From NCBI RefSeq assembly GCF_036227325.1, contig NZ_CP109467.1, forward strand, positions 6,448,001 to 6,512,000: 64,000 nt of DNA, written 5' to 3'. Below, one piece after another: positions 8,633-17,977 of this stretch. The stretch is from Streptomyces sp. NBC_01465 (lineage in GTDB: Bacteria; Actinomycetota; Actinomycetes; Streptomycetales; Streptomycetaceae). Below the pieces are notes generated by a model, which was not told the DNA's origin, made no database searches, and worked only from the letters and a program-made list of their open reading frames with translations. Every line of letters begins with the position of its first letter. The stretch's first letter is position 1. Both the position numbers and the translations under genes were made by a program.

Positions 8633-10621
8633 ATGACTGCTTCCCCACACGCCTCCCTTCCCGAGCTCCTTCACGCCGCCGTCACCGCCGTCGGCGGCAC
8701 GGAGCGGCCCGGCCAGGCGGCCATGGCCGAAGCCGTCGCCGAGGCCGTGGACGACAGCTCCCACCTGCTGGTCCAGGCCGGCACGGGTACGGGCAAGTCC
8801 CTCGGCTATCTGGTCCCCGCTCTGGCCCACGGCGAGCGCGTCGTCGTGGCCACAGCGACCCTCGCCCTCCAGCGCCAGCTCGTGGAGCGGGACCTGCCGC
8901 GTACGGTGGAGGCACTGCAGCCCCTGCTGCGCCGCAAGCCCCAGTTCGCCATGCTCAAGGGCCGCTCCAACTACCTCTGCCTGCACCGCCTTCACGAGGG
9001 CGTGCCGCAGGAAGAGGAGGACGGTCTCTTCAACCAGTTCGAGCAGTTCGAGACGTCCGCCCCCTCCAGCAAGCTCGGCCAGGACCTGCTGCGGATGCGC
9101 GACTGGGCGGACGAGACCGAGACCGGCGACCGCGACGACCTCACCCCCGGCGTCTCGGACCGCGCCTGGGGCCAGCTCTCGGTCTCGTCGCGCGAATGCC
9201 TGGGCGCCACGAAGTGCGCGTACGGCGCGGAGTGCTTCGCCGAGGCCGCCCGTGAGCGCGCCAAGCTCGCCGATGTCATCGTCACCAACCACGCCCTTCT
9301 GGCGATCGACGCCATCGAAGGCGCCCCGGTGCTCCCGCAGCACGAGGTGCTGATCGTCGACGAGGCCCATGAGCTGGTCTCCCGGGTCACCGGCGTCGCC
9401 ACCGGCGAGCTCACCCCCGGCCAGGTGAACCGCGCCGTGCGCCGGGCCGCCAAGCTCGTCAACGAGAAGGCGGCCGACGCCCTGCAGACCGCCTCGGAGA
9501 CCTTCGAGCGCGTCATGGAACTCGCGCTCCCCGGCCGCCTGGAAGAGATCCCCGAGGACCTCGGATACGCGCTGATGGCGCTGCGCGACGCGTCCCGTAC
9601 GGTCATTTCCGCCATCGGCGCGACCCGCGACAAGTCCGTCCAGGACGAGGACGTCGTACGCAAGCAGGCCCTCGCCTCCGTCGAGTCCATCCATGACGTC
9701 GCCGAGCGCATCACCCAGGGCTCCGAGTACGACGTCGTCTGGTACGAACGCCACGACCGCTTCGGCGCTTCCGTGCGCGTCGCGCCGCTCTCCGTGTCGG
9801 GCCTGCTGCGCGAGAAGCTCTTCACCGACCGCTCCGTCGTCCTCACCTCCGCCACCCTCAAGCTCGGCGGCGATTTCAACGGCGTCGGCGCCTCACTGGG
9901 CCTGGCACCGGAGGGCAAGGGGGGCGAGGACATGCCCGTCTGGAAGGGCCTCGACGTCGGCTCGCCCTTCGACTACCCCAAGCAGGGCATCCTGTACGTC
10001 GCCAAGCACCTGGCCACCCCGGGTCGCGAAGGCACGCGTACGGACATGATCGACGAGCTGGCCGAGCTGATCGAGGCGGCCGGCGGCCGCACGCTCGGTC
10101 TCTTCTCCTCGATGCGGGGGGCCAAGGCCGCCGCCGAGGAACTGCGCACCAGGCTCGACAAGCCGATCCTGCTCCAGGGCGAGGAGACGCTGGGCGAGCT
10201 GATCAAGAACTTCGCGGCCGACCCGGAGACCTGCCTGTTCGGCACGCTCTCGCTCTGGCAGGGCGTGGACGTTCCCGGCCCGAGCTGCCAGCTGGTGGTC
10301 ATGGACCGGATCCCGTTCCCCCGGCCCGACGATCCGCTGATGAGCGCCCGCCAGAAGGCGGTGGAGGAGGCAGGGGGCAATGGCTTCATGGCCGTGGCCG
10401 CCACGCACTCCGCACTGCTGATGGCTCAGGGCGCGGGCCGGCTCGTCCGGGCAACGGGCGACAAGGGTGTCGTCGCCGTACTGGACCCCCGGCTCGCCAA
10501 CGCCCGCTACGGCAGCTACCTGCGCGCCTCGCTGCCCGACTTCTGGTACACCACGGACCCCAACCAGGCCCGCCGCTCCCTCGCCGCGATCGATGCGGCA
10601 GCAAAGACGGACGGCAAGTAG
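8633..10621 (+). CDS. dinG: DinG-family ATP-dependent DNA helicase
   Basis: Superfamily 2 helicase of the DinG/XPD iron-sulfur group, 662 residues, expected to unwind 5'-tailed duplexes, D-loops or RNA-DNA hybrids during repair. Walker A is GTGTGKS (about 47-53). Four cysteines that could ligate a 4Fe-4S cluster are visible in NYLCLH, SRECLG, TKCAYG and AECF. The DEAH box is in VDEAHEL, and C-terminal motifs include LTSATL, SLWQGVDVPG and QGAGRLVR. The ATG start follows TAGGGTGGTCCCGCT. The gene is convergent with lexA across a terminator. I found no SOS box just upstream of it despite the damage-inducible family name. Confidence 0.93.
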   Translation: MTASPHASLPELLHAAVTAVGGTERPGQAAMAEAVAEAVDDSSHLLVQAGTGTGKSLGYLVPALAHGERVVVATATLALQRQLVERDLPRTVEALQPLLRRKPQFAMLKGRSNYLCLHRLHEGVPQEEEDGLFNQFEQFETSAPSSKLGQDLLRMRDWADETETGDRDDLTPGVSDRAWGQLSVSSRECLGATKCAYGAECFAEAARERAKLADVIVTNHALLAIDAIEGAPVLPQHEVLIVDEAHELVSRVTGVATGELTPGQVNRAVRRAAKLVNEKAADALQTASETFERVMELALPGRLEEIPEDLGYALMALRDASRTVISAIGATRDKSVQDEDVVRKQALASVESIHDVAERITQGSEYDVVWYERHDRFGASVRVAPLSVSGLLREKLFTDRSVVLTSATLKLGGDFNGVGASLGLAPEGKGGEDMPVWKGLDVGSPFDYPKQGILYVAKHLATPGREGTRTDMIDELAELIEAAGGRTLGLFSSMRGAKAAAEELRTRLDKPILLQGEETLGELIKNFAADPETCLFGTLSLWQGVDVPGPSCQLVVMDRIPFPRPDDPLMSARQKAVEEAGGNGFMAVAATHSALLMAQGAGRLVRATGDKGVVAVLDPRLANARYGSYLRASLPDFWYTTDPNQARRSLAAIDAAAKTDGK

Positions 10622-10647
10622 TCCGGCCCGTTCCCCTGAACGCGGCA

Positions 10648-10684
10648 GGGCCCCTGGAACCGGCGCAGTGGATTCCAGGGGCCC
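10648..10684. terminator. Bidirectional terminator between dinG and lexA
   Basis: GGGCCCCTGGAA at 10648-10659 pairs perfectly with TTCCAGGGGCCC at 10673-10684. It sits between two convergent genes. Confidence 0.8.
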
Positions 10685-10707
10685 GGTTCATGACCGGCGG
10701 AGAGGGG

Positions 10708-11499
10708 TCAGATCCGCCGGAGGACCGCCACGACCTTGCCGAGGATCGTGGCCTCGTCGCCTGCGATGGGCTGGTACGCGGAGTTGTGCGGCAGCAGCCA
10801 CACATGGCCGTCCTCGCGCTTGAAGCGCTTGACCGTGGCCTCGCCGTCCAGCATGGCCGCCACGATGTCACCGTTCTCGGCGACGGGCTGACGGCGCACG
10901 GTGACCCAGTCGCCGTCGCAGATCGCGGCTTCGATCATCGAGTCGCCGACGACCTTCAGGACGAACAGTTCGCCGTCGCCGACCAGCTGGCGGGGGAGCG
11001 GGAAGACGTCCTCCACCGATTCCTCGGCGAGGATCGGGCCACCGGCCGCGATGCGCCCGACGAGCGGGACGTACGAAGCGGCGGGCTTGCCCGTGGTGTC
11101 GGTGGGCTGGCTGCTGGGCTGGTCGGAGCCGCGGACCTCGTACGCCCGGGGCCGGTGCGGGTCGCGGCGCAGGAAGCCCTTGCGCTCCAGCGCCATGAGC
11201 TGGTGCGCCACCGACGACGTGCTCGACAGGCCCACGGCCTGGCCGATCTCCCGCATCGACGGCGGGTACCCGCGGCGTTGCACGGAGTCCCTGATCACCT
11301 CGATGACCCGCCGCTGCCGGTCGGTCAGCCCGGAACTGTCCGCCCTGATGCCCGGAGGTCGGCCGGGCAGCGAGCGCGCAGGTCGCGAGGGCACGGCCCC
11401 CCCTGTGGATTCAGGGTTCGTGGCTGCGTCATTCATGGCATGCACCGGCTCGAGTCGGTTCTGGGCAGTGATGGTGGCACTGTCTGCGGTGGTGGTCAC
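10708..11499 (-). CDS. lexA: SOS repressor LexA
   Basis: Transcriptional repressor of the DNA damage response and self-cleaving S24 protease, 263 residues. An N-terminal extension typical of Streptomyces LexA is followed by a winged helix (about 58-122: [36 protein letters not shown]). The cleavage site is Ala152-Gly153 in RIAAGGP, with catalytic Ser187 in GDSM and Lys224 in ATVKRF. GTG at 11499 is preceded by GAGAGGGG and fits the usual start; an upstream in-frame start at 11538 has no comparable site. A matching SOS box lies about 67 bp upstream, so autoregulation is expected. LexA diverges from nrdR. Confidence 0.96.
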   Translation of the reverse strand: MTTTADSATITAQNRLEPVHAMNDAATNPESTGGAVPSRPARSLPGRPPGIRADSSGLTDRQRRVIEVIRDSVQRRGYPPSMREIGQAVGLSSTSSVAHQLMALERKGFLRRDPHRPRAYEVRGSDQPSSQPTDTTGKPAASYVPLVGRIAAGGPILAEESVEDVFPLPRQLVGDGELFVLKVVGDSMIEAAICDGDWVTVRRQPVAENGDIVAAMLDGEATVKRFKREDGHVWLLPHNSAYQPIAGDEATILGKVVAVLRRI

Positions 11500-11565
11500 G
11501 TCGGCCCCTCTCGAGATATTCGCTCTCCCTAGCTGCACAACGGTAGTTGCTTTCGAAAGGTTGCG

Positions 11566-11581
11566 CCAAACACACGTTCGA
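11566..11581 (-). promoter_or_regulatory. LexA operator (SOS box) of lexA
   Basis: Read on the minus strand the site is TCGAACGTGTGTTTGG. It matches the actinobacterial/Bacillus SOS box TCGAAC-N4-GTTCGA at 10 of 12 fixed positions. The differences are a pyrimidine swap (T for C) and the last base. Its position about 67 bp upstream of the lexA GTG fits autorepression. Confidence 0.8.
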
Positions 11582-11859
11582 GTGAAAAACCGTAGAAACC
11601 TTCACGTGTGCGTATTGCTGGGTGTATGAGCGAGGCTCGAACCGAATCTCAATTCGGTCCATTACGGTACCCTTCACCGCTGGGGCGCCACCCCTCAGGG
11701 GGGTCCGCCGCGGTCGGCCGTGCCGGTTGTCCAGTGTGTCATCCGAGGGCGCCCGACGCCCCTGACCGTCGGTCGTCCGCGTGTCTCCCGTACCCTCGTG
11801 GCGAACCCGTGGCGTTCCGGGCCGCGCGACACGCGCTGTGGTCGATAGTCGCGCCAAAC

Positions 11860-11904
11860 CCCAGATCTAGTGGTTGGATTGAACCAGCCGCCCAGAAGTT
11901 GTGG
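11860..11904. promoter_or_regulatory. Tandem NrdR-box-like sites upstream of nrdRJ
   Basis: Two similar imperfect palindromes, CCCAGATCTAGTGG (11860-11873) and CCCAGAAGTTGTGG (11891-11904), are spaced 31 bp start to start, close to three helical turns. Paired NrdR boxes of about 16 bp on one face of the helix are the known operator design for this repressor. They lie about 110-150 bp before the nrdR ATG, where an autoregulated nrdRJ promoter would be. Confidence 0.65.
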
Positions 11905-12013
11905 TCCGTGGTCCTCAAGGCCCCGGCCATCGCCTATGCTTGGGGCTGCTTCGAGGGCCCTGTCCGGGCCCGTCGAGGCCATTCAGTCGTGCTGTGAAGG
12001 AGGGTTGGGAATC

Positions 12014-12526
12014 ATGCACTGCCCCTTCTGCAGGCACCCCGACAGCCGCGTTGTCGACAGTCGGACCACTGACGACGGCACGTCGATCCGCCGGCGCCGC
12101 CAGTGCCCCGACTGCACCCGCCGTTTCACCACGGTGGAGACCGCCTCGCTGATGGTGATCAAGCGCAGCGGGGTCACCGAACCCTTCAGCCGTACCAAGG
12201 TCATCTCCGGTGTGCGCAAAGCGTGCCAGGGGCGGCCGGTCACCGAGGACGCTCTCGCCAAGCTCGGCCAGCGGGTCGAGGAGGCGCTGCGCGCCACCGG
12301 AAGCGCCGAACTGACCACCCATGACGTGGGTCTGGCCATACTCGGCCCCCTGCGGGAGCTCGACCTGGTCGCGTACCTGCGCTTCGCGTCCGTGTACCGG
12401 GCGTTCAACTCGCTCGAAGACTTCGAGTCCGCCATCGCGGAACTCCGTGAGGGCAGGCTCCACACCCCCGACTGCGAGTGCGGCGAGACCCTCGAGGTCC
12501 CCGTGCCCGCCACTGCTGCCGACTGA
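12014..12526 (+). CDS. nrdR: Transcriptional repressor NrdR
   Basis: ATP/dATP-sensing repressor of ribonucleotide reductase genes, 170 residues, near the usual family length. An N-terminal zinc ribbon uses Cys3, Cys6, Cys31 and Cys34 (CPFC and CPDC), followed by an ATP-cone from about 48 to 131 that begins [16 protein letters not shown]. The ATG has AAGGAGGG about 10 nt upstream. It is followed by nrdJ after 135 nt, matching the known Streptomyces nrdR-nrdJ operon. The two repeats upstream suggest autoregulation. Confidence 0.97.
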   Translation: MHCPFCRHPDSRVVDSRTTDDGTSIRRRRQCPDCTRRFTTVETASLMVIKRSGVTEPFSRTKVISGVRKACQGRPVTEDALAKLGQRVEEALRATGSAELTTHDVGLAILGPLRELDLVAYLRFASVYRAFNSLEDFESAIAELREGRLHTPDCECGETLEVPVPATAAD

Positions 12527-12661
12527 CCCCAAGGGTCCGGCAGCGCGAGACCTGCCTGCGGCGCTGCTTGCTGCGCCGTGGACACAAGACAGACAGACGA
12601 CACCGTGCCTCGGGAAGATCTGGGCACTTTTGGGCGTTTTCGCCCGTATATGGGAGGCGGC

Positions 12662-15538
12662 ATGACCGAGACGACGAGCGGCCCGGCGCGAGGTTCCCGT
12701 TCCAAGGGATCCAAGGCCAGCAAGGGTCTGCGTATCGAGCGCATCCACACCACCCCCGGCGTGCATCCGTACGACGAGGTGACGTGGGCGCGCCGTGACG
12801 TCGTCATGACCAATTGGCGCGACGGCTCGATCAACTTCGAGCAGCGTGGCGTCGAGTTCCCCGACTCCTGGTCGGTGAACGCGGTCAACATCGTCACCAG
12901 TAAGTACTTCCGCGGAGCGGTGGGCGCTGAGAACCGCGAGAGCAGCCTCAAGCAGCTCATCGACCGTGTGGTGAAGACCTACCGCAAGGCGGGCGAGGAG
13001 AACGGTTACTTCACCTCCCCGGAGGACGCCGAGCTCTTCGACCACGAGCTGACCTACGCGCTGCTGCACCAGGTCTTCAGCTTCAACTCGCCGGTCTGGT
13101 TCAACGTCGGCACGACGCAGCCGCAGCAGGTCAGCGCCTGTTTCATCCTGTCCGTCGACGACTCCATGGAGTCCATCCTCGACTGGTACAAGGAAGAGGG
13201 GATGATCTTCAAGGGCGGCTCGGGCGCCGGCCTGAACCTCTCCCGTATCCGCTCCTCCAAGGAGCTTCTCTCCTCCGGCGGCAACGCCTCGGGCCCGGTC
13301 TCCTTCATGCGCGGCGCCGACGCGTCCGCGGGAACGATCAAGTCGGGCGGCGCCACCCGCCGCGCGGCCAAGATGGTCGTCCTGGACGTGGACCACCCGG
13401 ACGTCGAGGCCTTCATCGAGACCAAGGTGAAGGAGGAGGAGAAGATCCGCGCCCTGCGCGACGCGGGCTTCGACATGGACCTGGGCGGCGACGACATCAC
13501 GTCGGTCCAGTACCAGAACGCCAACAACTCGGTCCGTGTGAACGACGAGTTCATGAACGCCGTCGAGTCCGGCTCGAAGTTCGGTCTGCGCTCGCGCATG
13601 ACCGGCGAGGTCATCGAGGAGGTCGACGCCAAGTCGCTCTTCCGCAAGATGGCCGAGGCCGCGCACGCCTGTGCCGACCCCGGTATCCAGTACGACGACA
13701 TCATCAACCGCTGGCACACCTCGCCCGAGACGGGCCGGATCACCGCGTCCAACCCGTGCAGCGAGTACATGCACCTGGACAACTCGTCCTGCAACCTCGC
13801 CTCGCTGAACCTGATGAAGTTCCTGCGCGACGACGACCAGGGCAACCAGTCGTTCGACGCCGAGCGCTTCGCCAAGGTCGTCGAGCTGGTCATCACCGCG
13901 ATGGACATCTCCATCTGCTTCGCCGACTTCCCCACCGAGAAGATCGGCGAGACGACCCGCGCCTTCCGTCAGCTGGGCATCGGTTACGCCAACCTCGGCG
14001 CGCTCCTGATGGCGACCGGCCACGCGTACGACAGCAACGGCGGCCGCGCGCTCGCCGGCGCCATCACCTCGCTGATGACCGGCACCTCGTACAAGCGCTC
14101 CGCCGAGCTGGCCGCGATCGTCGGTCCGTACGACGGCTACGCCCGCAACGCCGACGCCCACAAGCGCGTCATGAAGCAGCACGCGGACGCCAACACCGAC
14201 GCCAAGCGCATGGACGACCTCGACAACCCGGTCTGGGCCGCGGCGACCGAGGCCTGGCAGGACGTCATCCGGCTCGGCGAGAAGAACGGTTTCCGCAACG
14301 CGCAGGCCTCCGTGCTCGCGCCGACCGGCACCATCGGCCTGATGATGGACTGCGACACCACGGGCGTCGAGCCGGACCTGGCCCTGGTCAAGTTCAAGAA
14401 GCTCGTCGGCGGCGGCTCGATGCAGATCGTGAACAACACGGTCCCCAAGGCCCTCAAGCGCCTCGGCTACCAGCCGGAGCAGGTCGAGGCGATCGTCGCC
14501 CACATCGCCGAGCACGGCAATGTCGTCGACGCCCCCGGCCTCAAGCACGAGCACTACGAGGTCTTCGACTGCGCCATGGGCGAGCGCTCGATCGCGCCCA
14601 TGGGTCACGTACGGATGATGGCGGCCGCCCAGCCGTTCCTGTCCGGCGCGATCTCCAAGACCGTCAACATGCCCGCGAGCTCCACGGTCGAGGACGTCGA
14701 GGAGATCTACCTCCAGGGCTGGAAGCTCGGCACCAAGGCGCTCGCCGTCTACGTCGAGAACTCCAAGGTCGGCCAGCCGCTCTCGGCCAAGAAGAAGGAA
14801 GAGAAGCCGGCGGAGACGGCGGCGGTGAAGACCGAGAAGGTCATCGAGTACCGCCCGGTCCGCAAGCGTCTCCCCAAGGGCCGTCCCGGCATCACCACCT
14901 CCTTCACGGTGGGCGGCGCCGAGGGTTACATGACCGCCAACTCCTACCCGGACGACGGTCTGGGCGAGGTCTTCCTGAAGATGTCCAAGCAGGGTTCGAC
15001 CCTCGCGGGCATGATGGACGCCTTCTCGATCGCCGTCTCGGTCGGCATGCAGTACGGCGTCCCGCTGGAGACCTACGTCTCGAAGTTCACCAACATGCGC
15101 TTCGAGCCGGCCGGTATGACGGACGACCCGGACGTGCGGATGGCGCAGTCGATCGTCGACTACATCTTCCGCCGCCTGGCGCTGGACTTCCTGCCCTTCG
15201 AGACCCGCTCCGCGCTCGGCATCCACTCCGCCGAGGAGCGCCAGCGTCACCTGGACACCGGTTCGTACGAGCCGAGTGACGACGAGGTGGACGTCGAGGG
15301 TCTGTCCCAGTCCGCCCCGCGCCAGGTGGAGGCCCCCAAGGCCGCCGCCCCCAAGGCCGCGGAGCCGGAGGCGGCGAAGCCCGCTCCCCGGCAGGCGCAC
15401 AACTCCACCGAACTGATGGAGATCCAGCTCGGTCTGAACGCCGACGCACCGCTCTGCCTCTCCTGCGGTACGAAGATGCGCCGCGCCGGCAGCTGCTACC
15501 TGTGCGAGGGCTGCGGCTCGACCAGCGGCTGCAGCTGA
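12662..15538 (+). CDS. nrdJ: Adenosylcobalamin-dependent ribonucleotide reductase, class II
   Basis: Class II ribonucleoside-diphosphate reductase (958 residues), which makes deoxyribonucleotides using coenzyme B12 and needs neither oxygen nor a small subunit. Visible parts: the 10-stranded barrel with SACFILSVDDS, GGSGAGLNLSRIRSSKE, PCSEYMHLDNSSCNLASLN and the APTGTIGLMMD loop; an Ala/Pro-rich linker (about residue 880-910); and a C-terminal zinc-type cysteine cluster CLSCGTKM, CYLCEGCGSTSGCS that likely carries the redox cysteines. ATG at 12662 has GGGAGG 5 nt upstream; the frame is open to 12578. The 135-nt gap after nrdR contains two small hairpins, at 12559-12578 and 12632-12645, the latter just before the ribosome site. 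Confidence 0.97.
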   Translation: MTETTSGPARGSRSKGSKASKGLRIERIHTTPGVHPYDEVTWARRDVVMTNWRDGSINFEQRGVEFPDSWSVNAVNIVTSKYFRGAVGAENRESSLKQLIDRVVKTYRKAGEENGYFTSPEDAELFDHELTYALLHQVFSFNSPVWFNVGTTQPQQVSACFILSVDDSMESILDWYKEEGMIFKGGSGAGLNLSRIRSSKELLSSGGNASGPVSFMRGADASAGTIKSGGATRRAAKMVVLDVDHPDVEAFIETKVKEEEKIRALRDAGFDMDLGGDDITSVQYQNANNSVRVNDEFMNAVESGSKFGLRSRMTGEVIEEVDAKSLFRKMAEAAHACADPGIQYDDIINRWHTSPETGRITASNPCSEYMHLDNSSCNLASLNLMKFLRDDDQGNQSFDAERFAKVVELVITAMDISICFADFPTEKIGETTRAFRQLGIGYANLGALLMATGHAYDSNGGRALAGAITSLMTGTSYKRSAELAAIVGPYDGYARNADAHKRVMKQHADANTDAKRMDDLDNPVWAAATEAWQDVIRLGEKNGFRNAQASVLAPTGTIGLMMDCDTTGVEPDLALVKFKKLVGGGSMQIVNNTVPKALKRLGYQPEQVEAIVAHIAEHGNVVDAPGLKHEHYEVFDCAMGERSIAPMGHVRMMAAAQPFLSGAISKTVNMPASSTVEDVEEIYLQGWKLGTKALAVYVENSKVGQPLSAKKKEEKPAETAAVKTEKVIEYRPVRKRLPKGRPGITTSFTVGGAEGYMTANSYPDDGLGEVFLKMSKQGSTLAGMMDAFSIAVSVGMQYGVPLETYVSKFTNMRFEPAGMTDDPDVRMAQSIVDYIFRRLALDFLPFETRSALGIHSAEERQRHLDTGSYEPSDDEVDVEGLSQSAPRQVEAPKAAAPKAAEPEAAKPAPRQAHNSTELMEIQLGLNADAPLCLSCGTKMRRAGSCYLCEGCGSTSGCS

Positions 15539-15566
15539 TCGACTGCATCGCACGCTGACCGCTGAA

Positions 15567-15612
15567 CACTGAGGCGGGGCACGGACCTTCGGGTCCGGGC
15601 CCCGCCTCAGTG
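15567..15612. terminator. Bidirectional terminator after nrdJ
   Basis: CACTGAGGCGGGGC at 15567-15580 pairs with GCCCCGCCTCAGTG at 15599-15612, with an inner GGACC-TTCG-GGTCC stem loop. Its right edge overlaps the last codons of the convergent DUF1152 gene. Confidence 0.85.
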
Positions 15613-16575
15613 CGGTATACGGCGTGGTGGCCGGGAGACGGCGATGTCGTCCCTGAACTCCGCGATCGCGCTGCTCACCTGCCGGATGAGGTGGGTGTTC
15701 TCGATGCGGTCCAGATAGAGGCAGCGGCGGGCCACTCCGTCCAGTTCGAAGACGAAGCAGAGCGACATCAGCGGGTTGACGAACAGCTCGCTGCCCCGGG
15801 TGCGGCTGGTGAACCGGACGTCCCCGAAGGCGCCTTGGACCGCTGCGGCTATCGATCCGTTGACGATGCTCGGGTGGTCGGGAGTGTTCTGCTGGGCGTG
15901 GGCCACCGCGTCGACGTAGAGGGCGCCCTCCTTGGTCGTACGGGAGACGGAGAAGGCGCCCAGGGCCGCGCCGTCGCGTTCCAGGGCGGCGATGTTCTCC
16001 AGGACCAGGCCGTGGCTCACTCCGTGATACGCGTCCACGCCGAAGCCGATCGAGACGATCAGGCGTTCCGGGACGTCGAGACCGGCCAGCGCGGCGACGC
16101 TGGTGAGGTCCTCCTCCGGGGTGCCGAGACCCGATTCGTCGCCGCGCATGAGGATGTCCGTACCGCCGTCCACGAGGACTACGGCGTCGATGTCGTACGC
16201 GTCGATCAGCGCGCGATAGGCGGCGCGCAAGGGCTGTACGCCGACCCGGGCGAGGGCGTGCACGGTCGACGGATAGCCGTGCAGGTCGAGCCACTGGGCG
16301 AGCGTGCGTTCGGGGAAATACGTCTGGTGGAGCGCCGTCTCCGGCGTGACCGCAGCGACGTCCGGGGCGAGCCATGCGTCGAGCGGGAGGCCTTCGATCG
16401 CGCTGAACGAGAGATTGGCCAGGTGGACGTCCTTGCCCTGGTGCAGGAGGGAGAGCGCCACGGGCAGGCCGGCGTAGATGTCGAAGCCGCCGCCCGCGCC
16501 CGCGACGAGGATGTGCTGCGCCTTGTCCAGGCGGGCGAAGAGCGGGTTGGCGTGCAGGGCTGTCATGGCGGACAT
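15607..16575 (-). CDS. DUF1152 domain-containing protein
   Basis: Conserved 322-residue protein that I assign to the DUF1152 family, with no established function. A glycine-rich nucleotide-like motif is near the N-terminus (ILVAGAGGGFDIYAGLPVA), and a VLVDGGTDILMRGDE segment sits mid-protein; acidic residues there could bind a metal or ligand. It looks soluble. The start is uncertain: ATG codons at 16575 and 16566 are both possible and neither has a strong ribosome site. It diverges from the next gene across only 76 bp. Confidence 0.75.
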   Translation of the reverse strand: MSAMTALHANPLFARLDKAQHILVAGAGGGFDIYAGLPVALSLLHQGKDVHLANLSFSAIEGLPLDAWLAPDVAAVTPETALHQTYFPERTLAQWLDLHGYPSTVHALARVGVQPLRAAYRALIDAYDIDAVVLVDGGTDILMRGDESGLGTPEEDLTSVAALAGLDVPERLIVSIGFGVDAYHGVSHGLVLENIAALERDGAALGAFSVSRTTKEGALYVDAVAHAQQNTPDHPSIVNGSIAAAVQGAFGDVRFTSRTRGSELFVNPLMSLCFVFELDGVARRCLYLDRIENTHLIRQVSSAIAEFRDDIAVSRPPRRIPH

Positions 16576-16651
16576 TCTGTCGACCGAGCCGGTACGGGTG
16601 TACTCCGTCAGAGTGTGACCGGCGCCACGTCTCGCGCCGTACGATGGCGCG

Positions 16652-17257
16652 GTGCTGGTCAAGTGGATTCGCTGCACCGTGACGGACCCCCGCGGGTTCG
16701 AACGGGGACAGCGGAAGTGGGCGGGGCTTCTCGGCGAGCCGGGGTTCCGCGGGCAGGGCGGTGGGTGGAGCCGGGGGCGGCCGGGGGTGGCGCATGTGTT
16801 CGCCTTCTGGGAGAGCCGGCCGTTCTACGACTCGTTCATGGCGCGCTCGCACGACCGGCTCGCTGCCGGTCAGTCGGGTACGTACAAGGACATTCAGGTC
16901 AAGCTCTTCGAGTACCGCTTCGATGTGAAGACGGGGTTCGAGCCCCGGTTCACGGACGCGGACGTGGTGCGGGTCGCGCACTGCCGGGTGCATCCGGACC
17001 GCGTCGAGCATTTCGCGCTGATGCAGGAGAAGGTGTGGAACCCGGCGATGGCGGGGTCGCCCGGGATGCTGCGCGGGGTGTTCGGCGAGGCGCCGGGGGA
17101 GGAGTTCCTGGTGCTCTCCATGTGGCACTCGGCCGCCGAGCGGGGCAAGTACCGGCCCGAGCGGATCGAGCGGCTTTCGCTGCGCGCCCAGACGGACGCC
17201 GATGTGGCGGCGCTGGCCGGGGACGTCGTCCAGCTCGAGCCCTCCTGGACCGTGTGA
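16652..17257 (+). CDS. DUF4937-type (YdbC-like) conserved protein
   Basis: Soluble 201-residue protein beginning with GTG. It looks like two tandem ferredoxin-like (antibiotic-monooxygenase-like) halves: MLVKWIRCTVTD...HVFAFWES and VRVAHCRVHPDRVEHF...FLVLSMWHS. This fits the DUF4937/YdbC assignment, which I make from memory of the family. No catalytic motif is recognisable. There is hardly any leader, and the GTG follows TACGATGGCGCG, so translation may be leaderless. Confidence 0.7.
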   Translation: MLVKWIRCTVTDPRGFERGQRKWAGLLGEPGFRGQGGGWSRGRPGVAHVFAFWESRPFYDSFMARSHDRLAAGQSGTYKDIQVKLFEYRFDVKTGFEPRFTDADVVRVAHCRVHPDRVEHFALMQEKVWNPAMAGSPGMLRGVFGEAPGEEFLVLSMWHSAAERGKYRPERIERLSLRAQTDADVAALAGDVVQLEPSWTV

Positions 17258-17305
17258 GGGGTGCCTGGCGGGGCGGGCCGTGCCGCTTCGCTCTAGGGTT
17301 TTGGC

Positions 17306-17965
17306 ATGGCACGACCACAACGCATCGTTCTTGTCCGGCACGGGGAGTCGGAGGGGAATGCCGACGACACGGTGTACGAGCGCGAACCCGACCATGCGCT
17401 GAAGCTCACCGAGACCGGGTGGCGGCAGGCCGAGGAGACGGGCGTACGGCTGCGGGAGCTGTTCGGGAGCGAGCAGATCAGTACGTATGTCTCGCCCTAC
17501 CGGCGCACGCACGAGACCTTCCGGGCCTTCGGGCTCGACCCCGCGCAGGTACGGATCCGGGAGGAGCCGCGCCTGCGGGAGCAGGACTGGGGGAACTGGC
17601 AGGACCGCGACGACGTTCGACTTCAAAAGGCCTACCGGGACGCGTACGGGCACTTCTTCTACCGGTTCGCGCAAGGGGAGTCGGGGGCCGACGTCTACGA
17701 CAGGGTGGGGGCATTCCTGGAGAGTCTGTACCGGAGTTTCGAGGCGCCCGACCATCCGCCCAATGTGCTGCTGGTGACGCACGGGCTGACGATGCGGCTC
17801 TTCTGCATGCGCTGGTTCCACTGGTCCGTCGCGGACTTCGAGGCGCTGTCCAATCCGGGCAACGCGGAGTCCCGCATTCTGGTGCTGGGGGAGGACGGGC
17901 GGTACACCCTGGACCGGCCGTTCGAACGCTGGCGCACCCCGGAGCCGTACGGCGTCACCGGATAG
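17306..17965 (+). CDS. Histidine phosphatase family protein
   Basis: Phosphoglycerate-mutase-like phosphatase, 219 residues. The catalytic phosphohistidine motif is VRHGESEGN (His11), with the second Arg in SPYRRTHET, an acid residue around REQDWGNW, and the second His in VTHGLTMR. Substrate unknown. TAGGGT ends 6 nt before the ATG and resembles a Streptomyces -10 box, which would give a very short or no leader. The next gene begins 12 nt after the stop, so the two are probably co-transcribed. Confidence 0.9.
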   Translation: MARPQRIVLVRHGESEGNADDTVYEREPDHALKLTETGWRQAEETGVRLRELFGSEQISTYVSPYRRTHETFRAFGLDPAQVRIREEPRLREQDWGNWQDRDDVRLQKAYRDAYGHFFYRFAQGESGADVYDRVGAFLESLYRSFEAPDHPPNVLLVTHGLTMRLFCMRWFHWSVADFEALSNPGNAESRILVLGEDGRYTLDRPFERWRTPEPYGVTG

Positions 17966-17977
17966 AGTGGCAGGGCG

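Larger units (their letters stand above)
11500..12013. other. 514-bp lexA-nrdR divergent regulatory region
   Basis: No convincing gene lies in this gap. It holds the SOS box near lexA and two NrdR-box-like sites near nrdR, annotated separately. I looked for a cobalamin riboswitch core such as GCCACTG upstream of nrdR and did not see one. Open frames here on the minus strand show no homology I recognise. Confidence 0.7.

Noticed and set aside
11500..12013. Cobalamin riboswitch before the B12-dependent reductase operon
   Set aside because: No B12-box or aptamer core was visible; paired NrdR-like sites explain regulation better.
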